NCBI GenBank assembly: GCA_015847255.1
Contig: JADLZK010005874.1
Span: 186,001-250,000 of the forward strand
DNA from: Hyparrhenia diplandra
Lineage: Eukaryota > Streptophyta > Magnoliopsida > Poales > Poaceae
DNA length: 64,000 nucleotides
Direction of reading: 5' to 3'
Part shown: in pieces, positions 44,851 to 56,700 of the stretch
Position numbering within the stretch: the stretch's first letter is position 1
Layout of the letters: each line of letters starts with the position of its first letter
Program-made: the position numbers and the translations under genes
Notes under the pieces: model-generated
Database searches by the model: none
Told to the model about the DNA's origin: nothing
Seen by the model: only the letters and a program-made list of their open reading frames with translations

Positions 44851-46305
44851 TTACCCGCTCATCGTAACCTCGTCTGGTTGGCTTCCACACGCGCGCCGCC
44901 GCACAACCTCGTCGACGAACGCCTGGACATGCCGGTCCGACGACCCGCCGGGCGCCACGGCCGCCCTGGCCACCGCGCTCCACGACTTGGCGCTGGACAG
45001 CATGGCATCAGCCTCTGGCCCCGCCACGGCGGCGTCCACGGCCTCGCGCACGGCCTCCCGCCGCAGCGGCGCGCGCAGGCGGACGCCCATCCTGAGCTCG
45101 TCCACCAGGAACTTGGCGTCCGTGCACTGGTCGCCCCATTGGGGCAAAGCTACCACGGGCACGCCGGCGGCCACCGTCTCTAGCGTGGAGTTCCAGCCGC
45201 AGTGCGTGAGGAAGCACGCGGTGGCCGCGTGCGCCAGCACGCGCTCCTGCGGGCTCCACGGCACGACCATGCCACTGCCCGCGACGGTGTCCAGGAACCC
45301 CTCCGGGAGCAGCGGGCGGGTGTCCGGCCGCACGACCCACAGGAAAGGCCGGGCGGTGGACGCGAGCCCGTGCGCCATCTCGGCGACCTCCTCGGCAGAC
45401 AGGACCACGATGCTGCCCACCGACGCGTACACGACGGAGCGCGGCGGCTGCGCGTCCAGCCACCCCATGCAGTCGTCGTCCGCGGCCTTGATCAGGTCAC
45501 CGCGCACCGCGGCGCCGTCCTCCTCGAGCTCGATGAGCGGGCCGACGGGGATGAGCTGCGGCGGGCGCGGCGTGACACCCGGGAGCGCGGCGAACACGTC
45601 GCGCTCGAGCTCCGTGAAGGAGTTGACGAGCACCCACGCCGCCTTGTCCACGTTACGGAACTGGCCCAGTATCGCTTCAGCGATCTCCTTTGTACGGGTT
45701 CGACGGGAGCAGGAACGTCGGCACGTCGGCGACGGACAGCGGCGGGAGGCCCGGGAGCGTGACCCGCGCGTCGGTGTCATCCTCGGGCGGGAACTCCACG
45801 AGCCCGCCCGCGTAGTGGTAGTAGAGCGAGAGCACCGTGCACGACTGCACCCACAGCACCGCGGCGGGGACGCCCGCCTCCGCCGCGACGTCGATCGCCC
45901 ACGAAAGGAACGGGCTGCCGACGACGCACGTCACTGGCCGCCCCGCCTCGGCCTGGCGTCCGAGCAGCTCCGCGAACGCTGCCGGCGCCGACGTCGACTC
46001 GAGGTACCGCATGAGGTCGTCCTTCTCGTTACCGTGGTCGTCCAGGAACTCGAACCGGAGGCGACCGCTGCCCACGCGCACGCCGTCGCCGCCGCTCGAC
46101 ACGACCCCTGATGAGGAGGCGGCGGCGGGAGGCAGGCGCCGACGCCGGAGGTGGTGCAGAAGGTGACGAGGAGACCCTTGGCTGCGAGGCGCTTGGCGAG
46201 GCGGAGAGCGGGGTTCAGGTTGCCCTGGGTCGGGAAGCCGACGATGAGTACGTGCGGCGGTGCGGCCGCCGCGGCGGCGGGCGCTGTCTCTTCTCGAGCG
46301 CTCAT
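44851..46305 (-). CDS. UDP-glycosyltransferase, UGT84-like, two compensating frameshifts
   Basis: A single-exon family 1 glycosyltransferase that moves sugar from a UDP-sugar to a small acceptor. The N-terminus has PHVLIVGFPTQGNLNPALRL. The C-terminal PSPG box reads WSPQERVLAHAATACFLTHC, then GWNSTLETVAAGVPVVALPQ and WGDQ, with the key W, H, GWNS, E and D/Q positions present. The middle part (VEFPPEDDTDARVTLPGLPP, FLLPSNPYK) fits the UGT84/limonoid-UGT type. The sequence loses one base in the GGCGGCGG run at 46114-46128 and gains one at 45687-45688 (AAAGGAG for AAAGAG). The middle 140 codons are therefore out of frame while both ends share one frame. The usual catalytic His of the GHxNP motif is Asn here (QGNLNP). 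Confidence 0.85.
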
Positions 46306-46570
46306 GGCCGGCAGTGTGTGCGGTGTGCTAGAGCTTGTTCTCTCTTTCGCCTACTTCTGATAGGCGCCGTCATTATATATCTAGCTCCTCGTGCTGCCAC
46401 GTCATCAAAATAAGGTTCATATCGCCTATAGTCACACCCTACGATGACACGGTCTTCGATCTTGCCGTGTAGGACATCCTCAAGCTGTCACGTCATTAAA
46501 ATATGGTTCACATCGATCCCTTGTACTTGTAGTCACCACCACGATGACACGACACAGCCTTCGATCTTCA
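46306..46570 (-). promoter_or_regulatory. UGT promoter with duplicated ACGTCA-containing block
   Basis: A TATATAAT box lies at about 46370-46378 on the gene strand. 46388-46465 and 46478-46570 are imperfect direct repeats, each with CACGTCAT (TGACG core, a TGA-bZIP-type site) and a CGATGACACG...CTTCGATCTT part. TGACG sites often mediate xenobiotic or salicylate response in plant UGT promoters, so inducible control is a reasonable inference. Confidence 0.45.
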
Positions 46571-47690
46571 ACTAGAACCTGCAGCTACCGTGACTTTGTG
46601 ATATGAACACGCAATGCGATCCGCACGACTCGCCATGTTGTTGCTCAAACTCTGATCAAGAGCAGCTTGCAGTAAAGAGCCGAGCAGGACGCACGATCAG
46701 GACACAGACAGATTTCTGAATTGATTATTCCTTCTTTTCAATTTTTCGTTGCTGTGCTGCTTCATGCCTGAATCAGCCTGATCGTGCATGAGGTATTTTG
46801 TTTCTGTGTGCTTCACCAGCTATGTGCTTCATGCCTGATCAAGAACAAAACATACAAATAAGCACGATCAGCCAGCAAATAACATTAACATTACTGTTTG
46901 TAAAAAAAATCAGGTAGCACCAAAGTACGATCGAGCTTAATATTTTTCATCACAGCTTTTGTACCCTTTGTTTGATTGATTTAGAAATCATGGTTTGAAT
47001 TATTGTCTATACTGTTCACTTTCCATATCTCAATGATCTGTTTCATCCACTCATCACTTTTTTTTTTTGACGTACTTGCCTTTCACTAACTCTGTTTTTT
47101 TTATGACAATGCCTTTCATTAACTCAGTTGGCCAAAGCCTCAAACAATACAATATCACTTGCACACCTGGGAGTTACATGCCATATCTCTAATCCATGTG
47201 TATATGTGACTTGCTTACGCTCGTTAGAGCATGAGCAATCATATTACAAACTCTATTTGTATATAAGAAAACAAAAACTCCTGAAAAGACGAAACTAATT
47301 TCGTCGATCTCTTCATTGTGTCTGTGTATGGCCATGTACTCCGTCCGTTCAAAATTATAAGCTGTTTTAACTTTAGAAATTAAAACGAAGGATCATTCTT
47401 TGACCTTGTTTTATGGATCTATGGTTGTATTCTATACTAGTGCTTCCACCTCATTTGTCCGGTCAGGAAGGCCGCAGAATTTGTCACCAAGCTCAACACA
47501 CAAAGTATGGATTGATTTCTTTTCATATTTCGCCTTTTTTTCAATTGAATGTTATTTTCTGGCTTTGCATCAGGTAAATGGTTCCATCAATCTTTTAAAT
47601 TTCAAATATTAATCCTATTTAGCATTACAAAATTATCTGTACTTTGTAGTATTACAAAATTGTCTGCTCCACAGCAACACATGGGATATT
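46571..47690. other. Intergenic, mostly AT-rich
   Basis: 47337-47395 is the left half of a Stowaway-type MITE (CTCCGTCCGTTCAAAATTATAA). 47090-47230 resembles the 3' end of a minus-strand LINE. No gene was recognised. Confidence 0.4.
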
Positions 47691-47699
47691 ATCTACTTA

Positions 47700-48200
47700 T
47701 TAATTTCTTAACAGACGGGCACCAAATATTCACGTGTCCTGGTCCAAAAGGGTTCGGCCGAAACCCTATGGGACTTCAATCGGGCCCAACCGCCTCTAGG
47801 AAGCAATCTGGTCGTCCAAGCTACGTCAGTTATATACATCGTTGGGTTGGTTGTGGGAGATATAGGGCAATTCGGTCGATCCCTCATGATTTCCTCCGGG
47901 GCGAGATCTTCGGTGCACCTCCTTAGGGGTCACTCCGACCTATAAAAGCATATTGTGCTCATTGTATTCGACACCACACATTGGAGCTACAAATCCCACA
48001 CTTGTAACCATAATTATCTAATTTCTTGTAACCATAATTAACTAAATTTTTTAGTGCAAAATTAGTTCTAGCAAGCTCAAGTAGATCAAGGGTGTTCTTG
48101 GTGGGTGTTTTTCTCTCTGGTAGAAGCTTTGTTCATCTTGTAATACTCTCCAATATCAATGGGAATATTCATTTTGTTTATACTAATTTGATCACTCTTT
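47700..48200 (+). mobile_element. LTR-like segment with TATA box
   Basis: TATAAAAG at about 47941 is followed by a CATTGTATTCGACACCACAC start-site-like region, and later by TTGTAATACTCTCCAATATC. The layout suits the U3-R-U5 part of a plant LTR. No TG...CA ends or target duplication could be fixed. Confidence 0.35.
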
Positions 48201-48643
48201 TTCCTGGAGCGGTACTAATTTGATCATTCTAGTTATTATTTCCAGGAGGAAAATGGTAGTGTCCACTAGTCTTAAGTGTGGTACTTTGAGCAATGACCAT
48301 TAAAGATGTGCATAATCCATGGATTGTAGGGTTAGATGTCATGTGAGATAACTTTGTTTATCCTTTGTAATCCTCCACGTTCGGTTATGGCGTAGGTGCT
48401 TGGTGATAAGAAGATAATCCACGGGCTACGTAAAACTTGGCCCGGTCACCTCCATCGCTGTTAGTGCCCCTAACTATTTGGTCGACATTCCCACCGCTTG
48501 CGGCCTCCCTCCCTCCAAGCCCCTTCTTCTAAGCCCGCTGAAATTGGAGATGTGCTAACTCTAGTCGCCACCGCCCCTTCTGTTCTCCGTCTCTAGTAGC
48601 CTCTGTCGCCTCTTCTTTGTCTGTTGTGGGCGTGGGGCGGGCA

Positions 48644-49283
48644 CAAATCAGCACGGTTCTGGGATTCGGTCCGAATTGCCTGAATTTCGTCTAGTTCGGT
48701 CCGGCCCGAGATAAATCCATACCGCCCAAAAAATTCGGCCCGATTCAAATTTTCAGCCTGTTCTATGGCCCAACAAAGAGCCCACGGTCCTTGCTCAATG
48801 AATATGACCTGGAAACCTAACTCACGTCCCTGGCCAACGCTAACCGCTTGCTAGCGCTGGCGCCGGCGCAGCTTCCTCTCCTGGCCACCTGGCGCAAACG
48901 CTGCTGCAGCCATCGCGAGTGCCGTGGCCGCTTCCCCGCAACATCCGAGCTCGCCCATGGCTGCTCCCGCCGCCCGCCCTGTGCCATGGCTGCTCCCGAC
49001 GCCCATCACCACGTCGCCGCTGCCCTCGACATGTCGCCGCGGGCGATCTGCATTACCACCGCTCCATCGTCGTCTTTCTCACCACGTACGAGCTCCACGC
49101 TGACCCTGCATACATCCCTCTCCGCGCCCACTGCCATTTTAGATCATTTGGAGAAATTTTGTTTAAATTTCATCAAAATTCATTCAAATTTTGAGTGGGA
49201 ACGGACCGAATTTTTCGAATTTCGTCCAATTCGGTGGGCTCCGAGATTTTTTCAAAAACGAATCCCAAAACCGTGCAAATCAG
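48644..49283. mobile_element. hAT-type element with perfect 8-bp target duplication (624 bp)
   Basis: CAAATCAG occurs at 48644-48651 and 49276-49283. The ends are CACGGTTCTGGGATTCG and CGAATCCCAAAACCGTG, inverted repeats with one mismatch in 17. Inside is a GC-rich insert (48840-49130) with Ala/Pro/Cys/His-rich frames, possibly captured host sequence. No transposase is present. Confidence 0.88.
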
Positions 49284-49546
49284 ACAGAGGAGGCAGGTGA
49301 CTAATGGTGAATTGCAATGCAGCTGTCGATTGCGAACGAGCAAATTTGTTTTCTTATTTATACTTTTTTTTTCTTCAAGGTCCAACTGGGTAGGTAAACT
49401 CATCCCCACCCTGCATATACTTCTTGCAATTGAGCGAAGCCATAAAACCTCACACGTCATTATTCCACGTACCTCATTGATCTTACAAGTTCTTTTGGCA
49501 CACCTTGACACCAAAATAAAAGCAAAACGAAACAAATGGTACGCAG

Positions 49547-50645
49547 TCATTCCTTTGGGACGATCTTGACGCCCTTGATGAGGAGCCCCTTCTTCCAGAG
49601 CCCACCATCGTACTCAAACAGTGAGATCTCCAGCTCGCCGCTGTGTCCTCCGGCCGGTTGCTTCACCTCCCCGGCCTTGAGCTCTAGCCACTGCTTCGTG
49701 GGCTTCTCCTGCAGCTTCTCCTTGCGCTCCTGCACCGTGCCGTCGGGGAACCTGAGCCGCAGGTTCACCGGCACCGACCACCCGTACGCCGGCTCCGTCA
49801 GCATCACCTGGAAGACGACGTCGTAGGTGACCCCCGGCGTGAGGTGCGACAGCTCCAGCTTCCCGTGCACCTCCAGCCAGCACACGTTCTGCAGCGACGC
49901 AGCCTCGACCTCGGAGTCGCTGGTTGGTGTTGGTTGGGTGGGTGGGTGATTTTGAACATATGCCAGCAGCAGCCAGCAGGTTCAGAGATCATCAGAACAG
50001 AGTAAAAGTTAGCCATTGTACGTACAAACAAGACCTGAATTGACTGCATGTTTAATGGTAAAAAAAAAAAGTTAATACTCTGTGTAATTGCTGAATCAAG
50101 CACTAGATACACGTACTTTGTTTCTTTGACGGGATGCCAGATCCAGTATCTGGGATCATCGCTCCAAGTGATGGCCAGTGCTCTCGCGAACAGCATGAAG
50201 CAGTTACACCTGGTTTTCTCATGCACCCAGTACTTCTGCATCAATCAGAGGACTTGCAGTGACGATCGATCTTAAGCTTGTGTTGTGGCATCGTTCTATA
50301 TATTCTACTCCTGCTACAGTAGTAAGCATCAAAAGGTTCAGGTGTGTGTGTATACACGTGTTGGTGCCTGAAACTTACCTTGGTTTTCCCGGCCAGGTAG
50401 ACCCCTGTGCTGTACACCTGATCCTCAAGCTCGGCTGCAGTGCCGCCCGTCGCCGCCTGCGCAACTATCTCATGGAACTTGTGAGGAAGCGGCGGCCTCT
50501 TCGACTGCGCCTGGTTGCTGTTGCTACCAGTGCTAGAGGCATCGCTGCTGGCCACCACCGCCACGGCACGGCCGTCTCCGGCGCGCGACGAGTCGGACGG
50601 CGGCGTCTCCTGCCGCGACGACGACGTCGACGTCGACGCCCCCAT
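49547..50645 (-). CDS. Phloem protein 2 (PP2-A type) lectin, 252 aa, 3 exons
   Basis: PP2 proteins are carbohydrate-binding lectins of phloem sieve elements and of defence. Exons on the minus strand: 50379-50645, 50117-50235 and 49547-49919, which join to 759 bp in frame. The first exon has a Ser/Thr-rich N-terminus (MGASTSTSSSRQ) and PPLPHKFHEI. The PP2 domain follows: NCFMLFARALAITWSDDPRY and WIWHPVKETN in exon 2, then VCWLEVHGKLELSHLTPG, YDVVFQVML and the C-terminal LFEYDGGLWKKGLLIKG in exon 3. An in-frame upstream Met exists 14 codons earlier; MGAST is preferred because PP2 proteins often start so. No signal peptide. All splice sites are GT-AG and no frameshift is present. Confidence 0.88.
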
Positions 50646-51183
50646 TGATTGTCTGTGTTGCCTGCAGTGCAGACTCGATCGCTGCACGAAAGCTCAGCAC
50701 ACGCGGCTAGCTGCCATATATATGTGGCTGCACTGCAGAGAGAAGAACCAGCTAGCTAGAAGGTAGGCTATAGAGCTGATGGAACAAGAACAAGTTGATG
50801 TGAGATAGCATTTTAAGATTGATGAGAATGAAGTGCAAAGGGAAATTGGAATAATGTAGAGCCTCTTGACTTTTGCTGCCGTGGACGGCATGCGAGCTGT
50901 CCAGAACATTGTTTATCGGCAGACGACGCACGGCATAAAGCGGTTGCGGTTGCAGTGGGGAGCTGAGCCTGTTCTTTTTGCTCCAAAGCTTTGAGCGTGG
51001 TATCTGATTCGAGATGATGAATTTGTAGCGCGGAAACAGTGGTGGGTGTTGCAGGAGAATCTACTAGCCTGCGGCTGAGCCTGTGGCTGAATCGAACGCA
51101 GAGTTGCACTGATGCTCCACGCTACTTATTGCATGGAGGGCCGGCGCTTATGAGGGCAATCATCAACAACTCAATCAGTAATA

Positions 51184-51322
51184 CTTCCTCCGTTTCAGAT
51201 TATAAGACGTTTTGACTTTTCTATATACGTTATATTTGCCATGCACATAGATATACACTATGTCATAGTAAAAACAATGTATCGAGAAAGCCAAAACGCC
51301 ATATAATTTGAGACAGATTTAG
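51184..51322. mobile_element. Stowaway-type MITE
   Basis: CTTCCTCCGTTTCAGATTAT and the inverse of ATAATTTGAGACAGATTTAG form the ends, next to TA dinucleotides. The family differs from the 1249/23194 copies. Confidence 0.75.
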
Positions 51323-51969
51323 TATTAGAGTTGAGCTCAGAACTATACTAGAGCAAAAGTTTTTCTAGCATGTATGATCGTGATTGAACGATGATAGAAA
51401 TAACAAAAAATTAACCATCGGAGTCGAATGCAAGATCTGAATCTCTAGTCAGTGAACATCAATCTCTGTTAAGCAACGATGAGACTTGGCGCCGCATGCA
51501 GTTGACATGCATGTACTATATCAAGATTCAAGATGAACCTAGGCTGACTAATCATCCATCATCATCGTTGGGACATCTAACGACTACACATTGATTCCCT
51601 CTAAGCCATGGTCACAACTCACAAAGTCGCATTTCTTGTTTTGTGCATGTTTAGCGTATCGAGTGGTTTAGTTAAGGCTTTTTTTTTGGTTGTTTTCGTG
51701 TTTAGAATTTAGACCAAGCTAGCCTTTTTTTGTAAACTGAGGGCGTAGTGGTGTGGATTTTGTTATGTGGTTTTAGTCATGGTTTTGAATTTGTGGTTTT
51801 TGGACCTAATTTTCACAAAAAAAAAGCACTCAGTTAACACTTGTCTTTGTTTTTTTCTTCTTGTAATAAAATATGCATCAAAGCTTTTGCACTTCTTTTA
51901 ATAAAGTAGCAGCGTCCCAAACAACAAGTTACTAAGTTAGTGCACATTAAAATTTCTAAGCAATCGTGG
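51323..51969. other. Intergenic, no gene recognised
   Basis: AT-rich with short T-runs; no element with clear ends. Confidence 0.4.
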
Positions 51970-53122
51970 AAACAATAGTACCTAAAAACGTTTTCCGTGG
52001 CGGTCGTTTTTGGTTTTGCGTGGCGCACAGCTGCCCGTCACCAACCAAAGGTCGCGGTTTGGGCGTGATTAACCGTGGCTACATTGCCCGCCACGCCAAG
52101 CGATTTTTGCGTGGCGGGCAGATTAGGATGCCCGCCACAGCCAAAAAATAAAAATAAATAAAAACCCTAGACGGGCCCGCCGAGCCCATCTAGGGTTGCG
52201 GTGCCCCCGCCGCCGCCGGACGGAGACCCGATCCGGGCCGCTTGGATCCCACGCCGCCGCCGCCGTCGAGCCGGCCGGCCGCCCACGAGCTCCCATCGAC
52301 GGATCCGCCGCCAGGAGCTCCCATCGGCGGATCTGCCGGAAAGGGCGTCACCGCCGTCGCCGGGAAGGGCGCCGCCCCGCGGCCGTCGGGGCCGGCTCGG
52401 ATCCGCTCAGGTGGCCTCGGCGCCACTTGAGCTCGCCCGCCCGCTCCCGCCGGATCCCTCATTTGTCGAGGTCGAATCCCGCCGGATCCGCGCCGTCCGC
52501 GTCGAGGTCGGAGCTGCGCGCTGGCTGGATCCGCCGCCTCCGCCATGCCGGCCCGCTCTGGACCCGCCGAGCCGGCCGCCGTTGGGGAAGGAGGCGCTGC
52601 CGCCGTAGGGGAAGAGAGGAGGCGCCGCCGCCGTAGGGGAAGGGAGGGGCGGGGAAGGGGAGGCGCCGCCCGCCGGGGGAAGGGAGGGGTCCGCCGGGGA
52701 AGGGAGGAGGAGGCCGGGAAGGGAGCGGATGGAGGGAAAGGGAGGGGGAGCTTAGGGAAGGGAAAAGATCGAGGGGCCTATTTGTGGATGAAGGAGGGAG
52801 GGGCGGCTCGGGAGAAGGAAACCCTAGAAGCCATATATATACATGGCCCGATAAGAAGTCTGGCTGGGCTTAGTCGTGGGCCTCGGTTTTTAGGTGACGG
52901 GCCTTTCTAATGTGACCGCCACGTAAAATGGGTGTATTTTGTGTGGCGGGGCCATTTTAAGGTGCCCGCCACGTAAAATCTATTTTCCGTGACGGGCAAA
53001 AATGCCCGCCACGGAAAATAAAACTGGACGTGACAGTGATATTTTCCGTGACGGACAAAAATTATGTCCGTCACGGAAAATATTTTGGAGCATCACGCAA
53101 AATCATTTCGGTACCAGTGAAA
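51970..53122. mobile_element. Non-autonomous CACTA element (1,147 bp) with AAA target duplication
   Basis: The left end CAATAGTACC and the right end read inward CACTGGTACC are inverted repeats, flanked by AAA on both sides. Subterminal palindromes around CCGTGRCGGGC / GCCCGCCACGG are repeated several times near each end. The interior (52190-52850) is a GC-rich block, first C-rich and then GGGAAGGGAGG-rich, with Pro/Arg/Gly frames on both strands and no domain. No transposase is present. A solo related end is at 11041-11159. Confidence 0.8.
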
Positions 53123-53771
53123 CAAAATACTAGCTGCATCGTCTCGCTCATAGTGTCCATGGGCCGACCAGACCTGCCATTTCCTCTGGGTACATGTGTC
53201 TGGGCCTGAGGACGCCTCGTTCAGCCCGCCTCAGAAGCCCATACAATCTGGTCCCCGGCTATACCACCAGAACGGCCCACACACCACCAATTCGGGTCAA
53301 CGATGGCCCGAGCCGAGGAGGCGCCAAGGCGAGGCTTTCTCCGCCGCTCGCCGGCGCCGGAAGGGATACTGACTGCTGGATCCCTCAGGGCCCGCGTCGC
53401 GGTGTCTCGTGGCCGTGCGCTGGATTCCAAGCCCGCCGACGATCTAACCACTTTACTCAAACGGCATTGAAGAGCTGAGGAAGGAAATGTTCGGATACGC
53501 TGTATGGTATTGCAATCCCTCCCTCCAATTTGACATGATTTTTCCCCGCGCTTTACGTGTGTTGAGTCACCTGCCACTGCAATTGCAAATTCCCATTTGA
53601 ATCGTAAGTGGTTGAGTAGCAGTCACGAAAAGTCTTCTTTCTTAGCTGTATATACTCCGCTTGATTGGCGCTCAAGTCAATTGAGTGACCAAAACCCCCC
53701 TTGGTCTCCCTTACCTTGTACTTGGGTCTGGTGGAGGTGGAGCGGAGGTTCGATCGCTTCGTTCCATCATC

Positions 53772-56700
53772 ATGGGCGACGAGGCAGCAGCGTCCACTTC
53801 TTCTCCTGCAGAGTCCCAAACGCAACAACCCTCAGCTGTAAGTGCTGCAATTCTTTGTTTCCAGTGCTTAAGCCCGGTTTATTACTTCAATTGGTTTCTT
53901 AAATTACATCCTCTGGCATACCTGGTCAAGCATGTATCCTCTCCGACATGTCAGTATATATGTGTATCTGATCCCTTTTTTTGATTTTTTGCTGGGTATA
54001 TATACCTAGATGTGCCATGTGTTTGCATGCAGTATTTGCTTTTTATACATACCTTGTAGGGACTGAAATGCCTTTTTTTTCACCCCCAAACAATTGCTAG
54101 GCTGAGCATGTCTACATCGTGGAGAGCGTCAAGCGACAGCTCTGCGGATTAATTGCATCTGCCCTGTCTGCAACCGTGCCTGGCCTGGATGTGGAGCCAA
54201 TGCTTCAAATCTCCAAACCAGGGTTTGCTGACTACCAATGGTATGCCTTTGGTCACATCTCATTGATCAGTTAATTAGTGCTATCTGCGTATATACTGGC
54301 TTCAGTTTTACACCGTGTTGTGAACAATCTACAGTAACAATGCAATGAGCTTATTCTCAAGTTTACAAGGACAAGCTACAGACTTCCAAAACCCCGGAAC
54401 AATTGGGCAGGTTGAGACCTGGCTTCACCTGAAATTTCTATAATTATTAATTTTCCAGTTGCCTTTTTTTTTTTTAAAAAAAAAAATACCCTAACATGTC
54501 AACTGTTAACATGTTCCAGGCAATTTTGAATAACCTGCCTGCTTCGGGCATTGTTGAATCCGCCTCTGTTGCTGGGCCTGGATATGTCAACATAGTCATA
54601 TCCAGTGACTGGATTGCTCAGGTCCAATTCAGATGCTTCATCCTTTGATCCCTGCTAAAGTTTTATGGTCATACAATTCCTCCATCCTATTTAATAATAA
54701 GCCTTGCATTTGCAGAGGATACAAGAAATGCTTATCTATGGTATCAAAACATGGGCGCCAACCTTGCCGGTTAAGAGAGTTCTGTTTGATTTTTCCTCTC
54801 CTAATATTGCAAAGGAGATGCACGTTGGGCACATCAGGTCAACTATACTTGGAGATACACTAGCACGCATGTTTGAGTTTGCAAATACCGAGGTTCTTCG
54901 GCGCAACCATGTGGGAGACTGGGGGACACAGGTATCGAGTTTGAACATGTCGAGGTAATAATTATAAGGATATTTTAGATCTTTGCTGACTTTTGATAAA
55001 ATTCATTTTACCAGTTTGGCATGCTGATAGAATATTTGTTTGAGCAATTCCCAAATTGGGAGGAGATTGGCAATCAGGCCATTGGAGACCTTCAGGTAAG
55101 AGCTGACATTCGCAATTCAAGAGTTGGGTCGTTTATATAATATCTTAGTGGATAAATTTGATCACATTATGCATATTTTGTGCACCATTTTGTATGTCCT
55201 CTTAGCCAGCATTTTCTTACAATGCCTCACTGAAAACTGATTGGTTAACCTGTTCCCTTTCTCAGACTGACACAATTTGATATTTGTAGGTAGCTGCTTA
55301 ATGCCAGTTTATCTAATATGAAAATACTAAAGTAATGGAAGCAAACAAATTCTTTCTTGGAGTAATATGGAATCATGGTTGTGTAATATACTGGACACAT
55401 TTGTGATGCATGCTGCTGACATAACTATCACTGGTGCTTATAGTGTTTTTTTATACTAGTGTGCCTTTTTTTAAAAAAAAAAAAAAAAATGGATTTTGTA
55501 ACACATTCATATTACACGATTGTTCAAACAGAACATTCATATCGCACTAGAGCTCCTTTATTCAAACATCTTCCCAGTATATTGCATGATTCAGCTTCAG
55601 CAAGAAGTTTGTTTTGTCCCTTTGCTACAGAGCTTCTACAAAGCATCTCAGGCAAAATTTGAAGATGAGGAAAGTGGTTTTAAGGCTAAAGCTCAGCAAG
55701 CAGTAGTTCGGCTGCAGGTGAGTGTTCTATTCCTGAACGTTCAGTCTACTGTTATGGCATTACCTATTCTCATATCCAAGCAATACTTGAACTGTAGCAA
55801 GGGGAAGAAAGATACCAAGCTGCATGGAAAAAAATATGTCAAATTAGTCGCACTGAGTTTGAGTCAGTATACAAACGTCTCGGTGTGAAGCTTGAAGAAA
55901 AGGTACTTTATTTACTTCTCTCCTTGATTACCAATGACATTGTAGTGTATATTTATTGCTATGTTCTTTTCCGTACCATCAGTAGAATAACTTATTCTGT
56001 TCACAAAAAAAAGTAGAATAACTTATTCAACATTTGAGAAAATCACTCCCTTTAAGGTGATAAGATTATTTTCAGTTACTTGTGGTATCCTGCAGATAGT
56101 TTCATACATGCTTCTTGTTGGTCCTTGCTTGAAGGAATGACATCTAATAAGACGTCATGTTTGCTCAGTGTCTGGCTCCAAAGGTTTAGACTGTATTTAA
56201 ATGTCCTTGCGCATAAAAAATGTTGTAGGTTGATGGGCACTGACAAATTGCTGTTCAAATACATTTTTGGATGGTATTTCCAAAAGTACTCGTTATTATC
56301 TCCATGCTTCTTTGAATTCAAGTTCATCTTACCAAACCTAACAGAATAACAAACAAATATTCATTTTCACATTTTTTTTCATTATTTTTCGAATGCCCTA
56401 ATGTGAGCTGACTAAGTGTAAATCTTCTCAGGAGAGAGCTTTTACAATCCTTACATCCCTCCTGTTCTGGAGGAATTGACAAATAAAGGCTTGGTTAAAG
56501 ATGATAAAGGTGCTCGAGTAATAGTCATTGAAGACCAACGACCCCCGTTGATTGTGGTCAAAAGGGACGGCGGCTTCAACTATGCCTCCACAGACTTAGC
56601 CGCTCTTTGGTCAGTCGTGAAAACAGGAATTTACAAATTTGTCCCTTTTCTTTTGCATCTTCTCTCTCAGAAGGCACAAAATAGTATTTCATGTTTCTTG

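Noticed and set aside
44987..46111. A 374-codon plus-strand open frame
   Set aside because: It is antisense to the UGT gene and arises from its high GC content; the minus strand carries the PSPG box and other family motifs.
52196..52910. Several long Arg/Pro/Gly frames on both strands
   Set aside because: They arise from the GC-rich interior of the CACTA element, with no start context, domain or strand preference.
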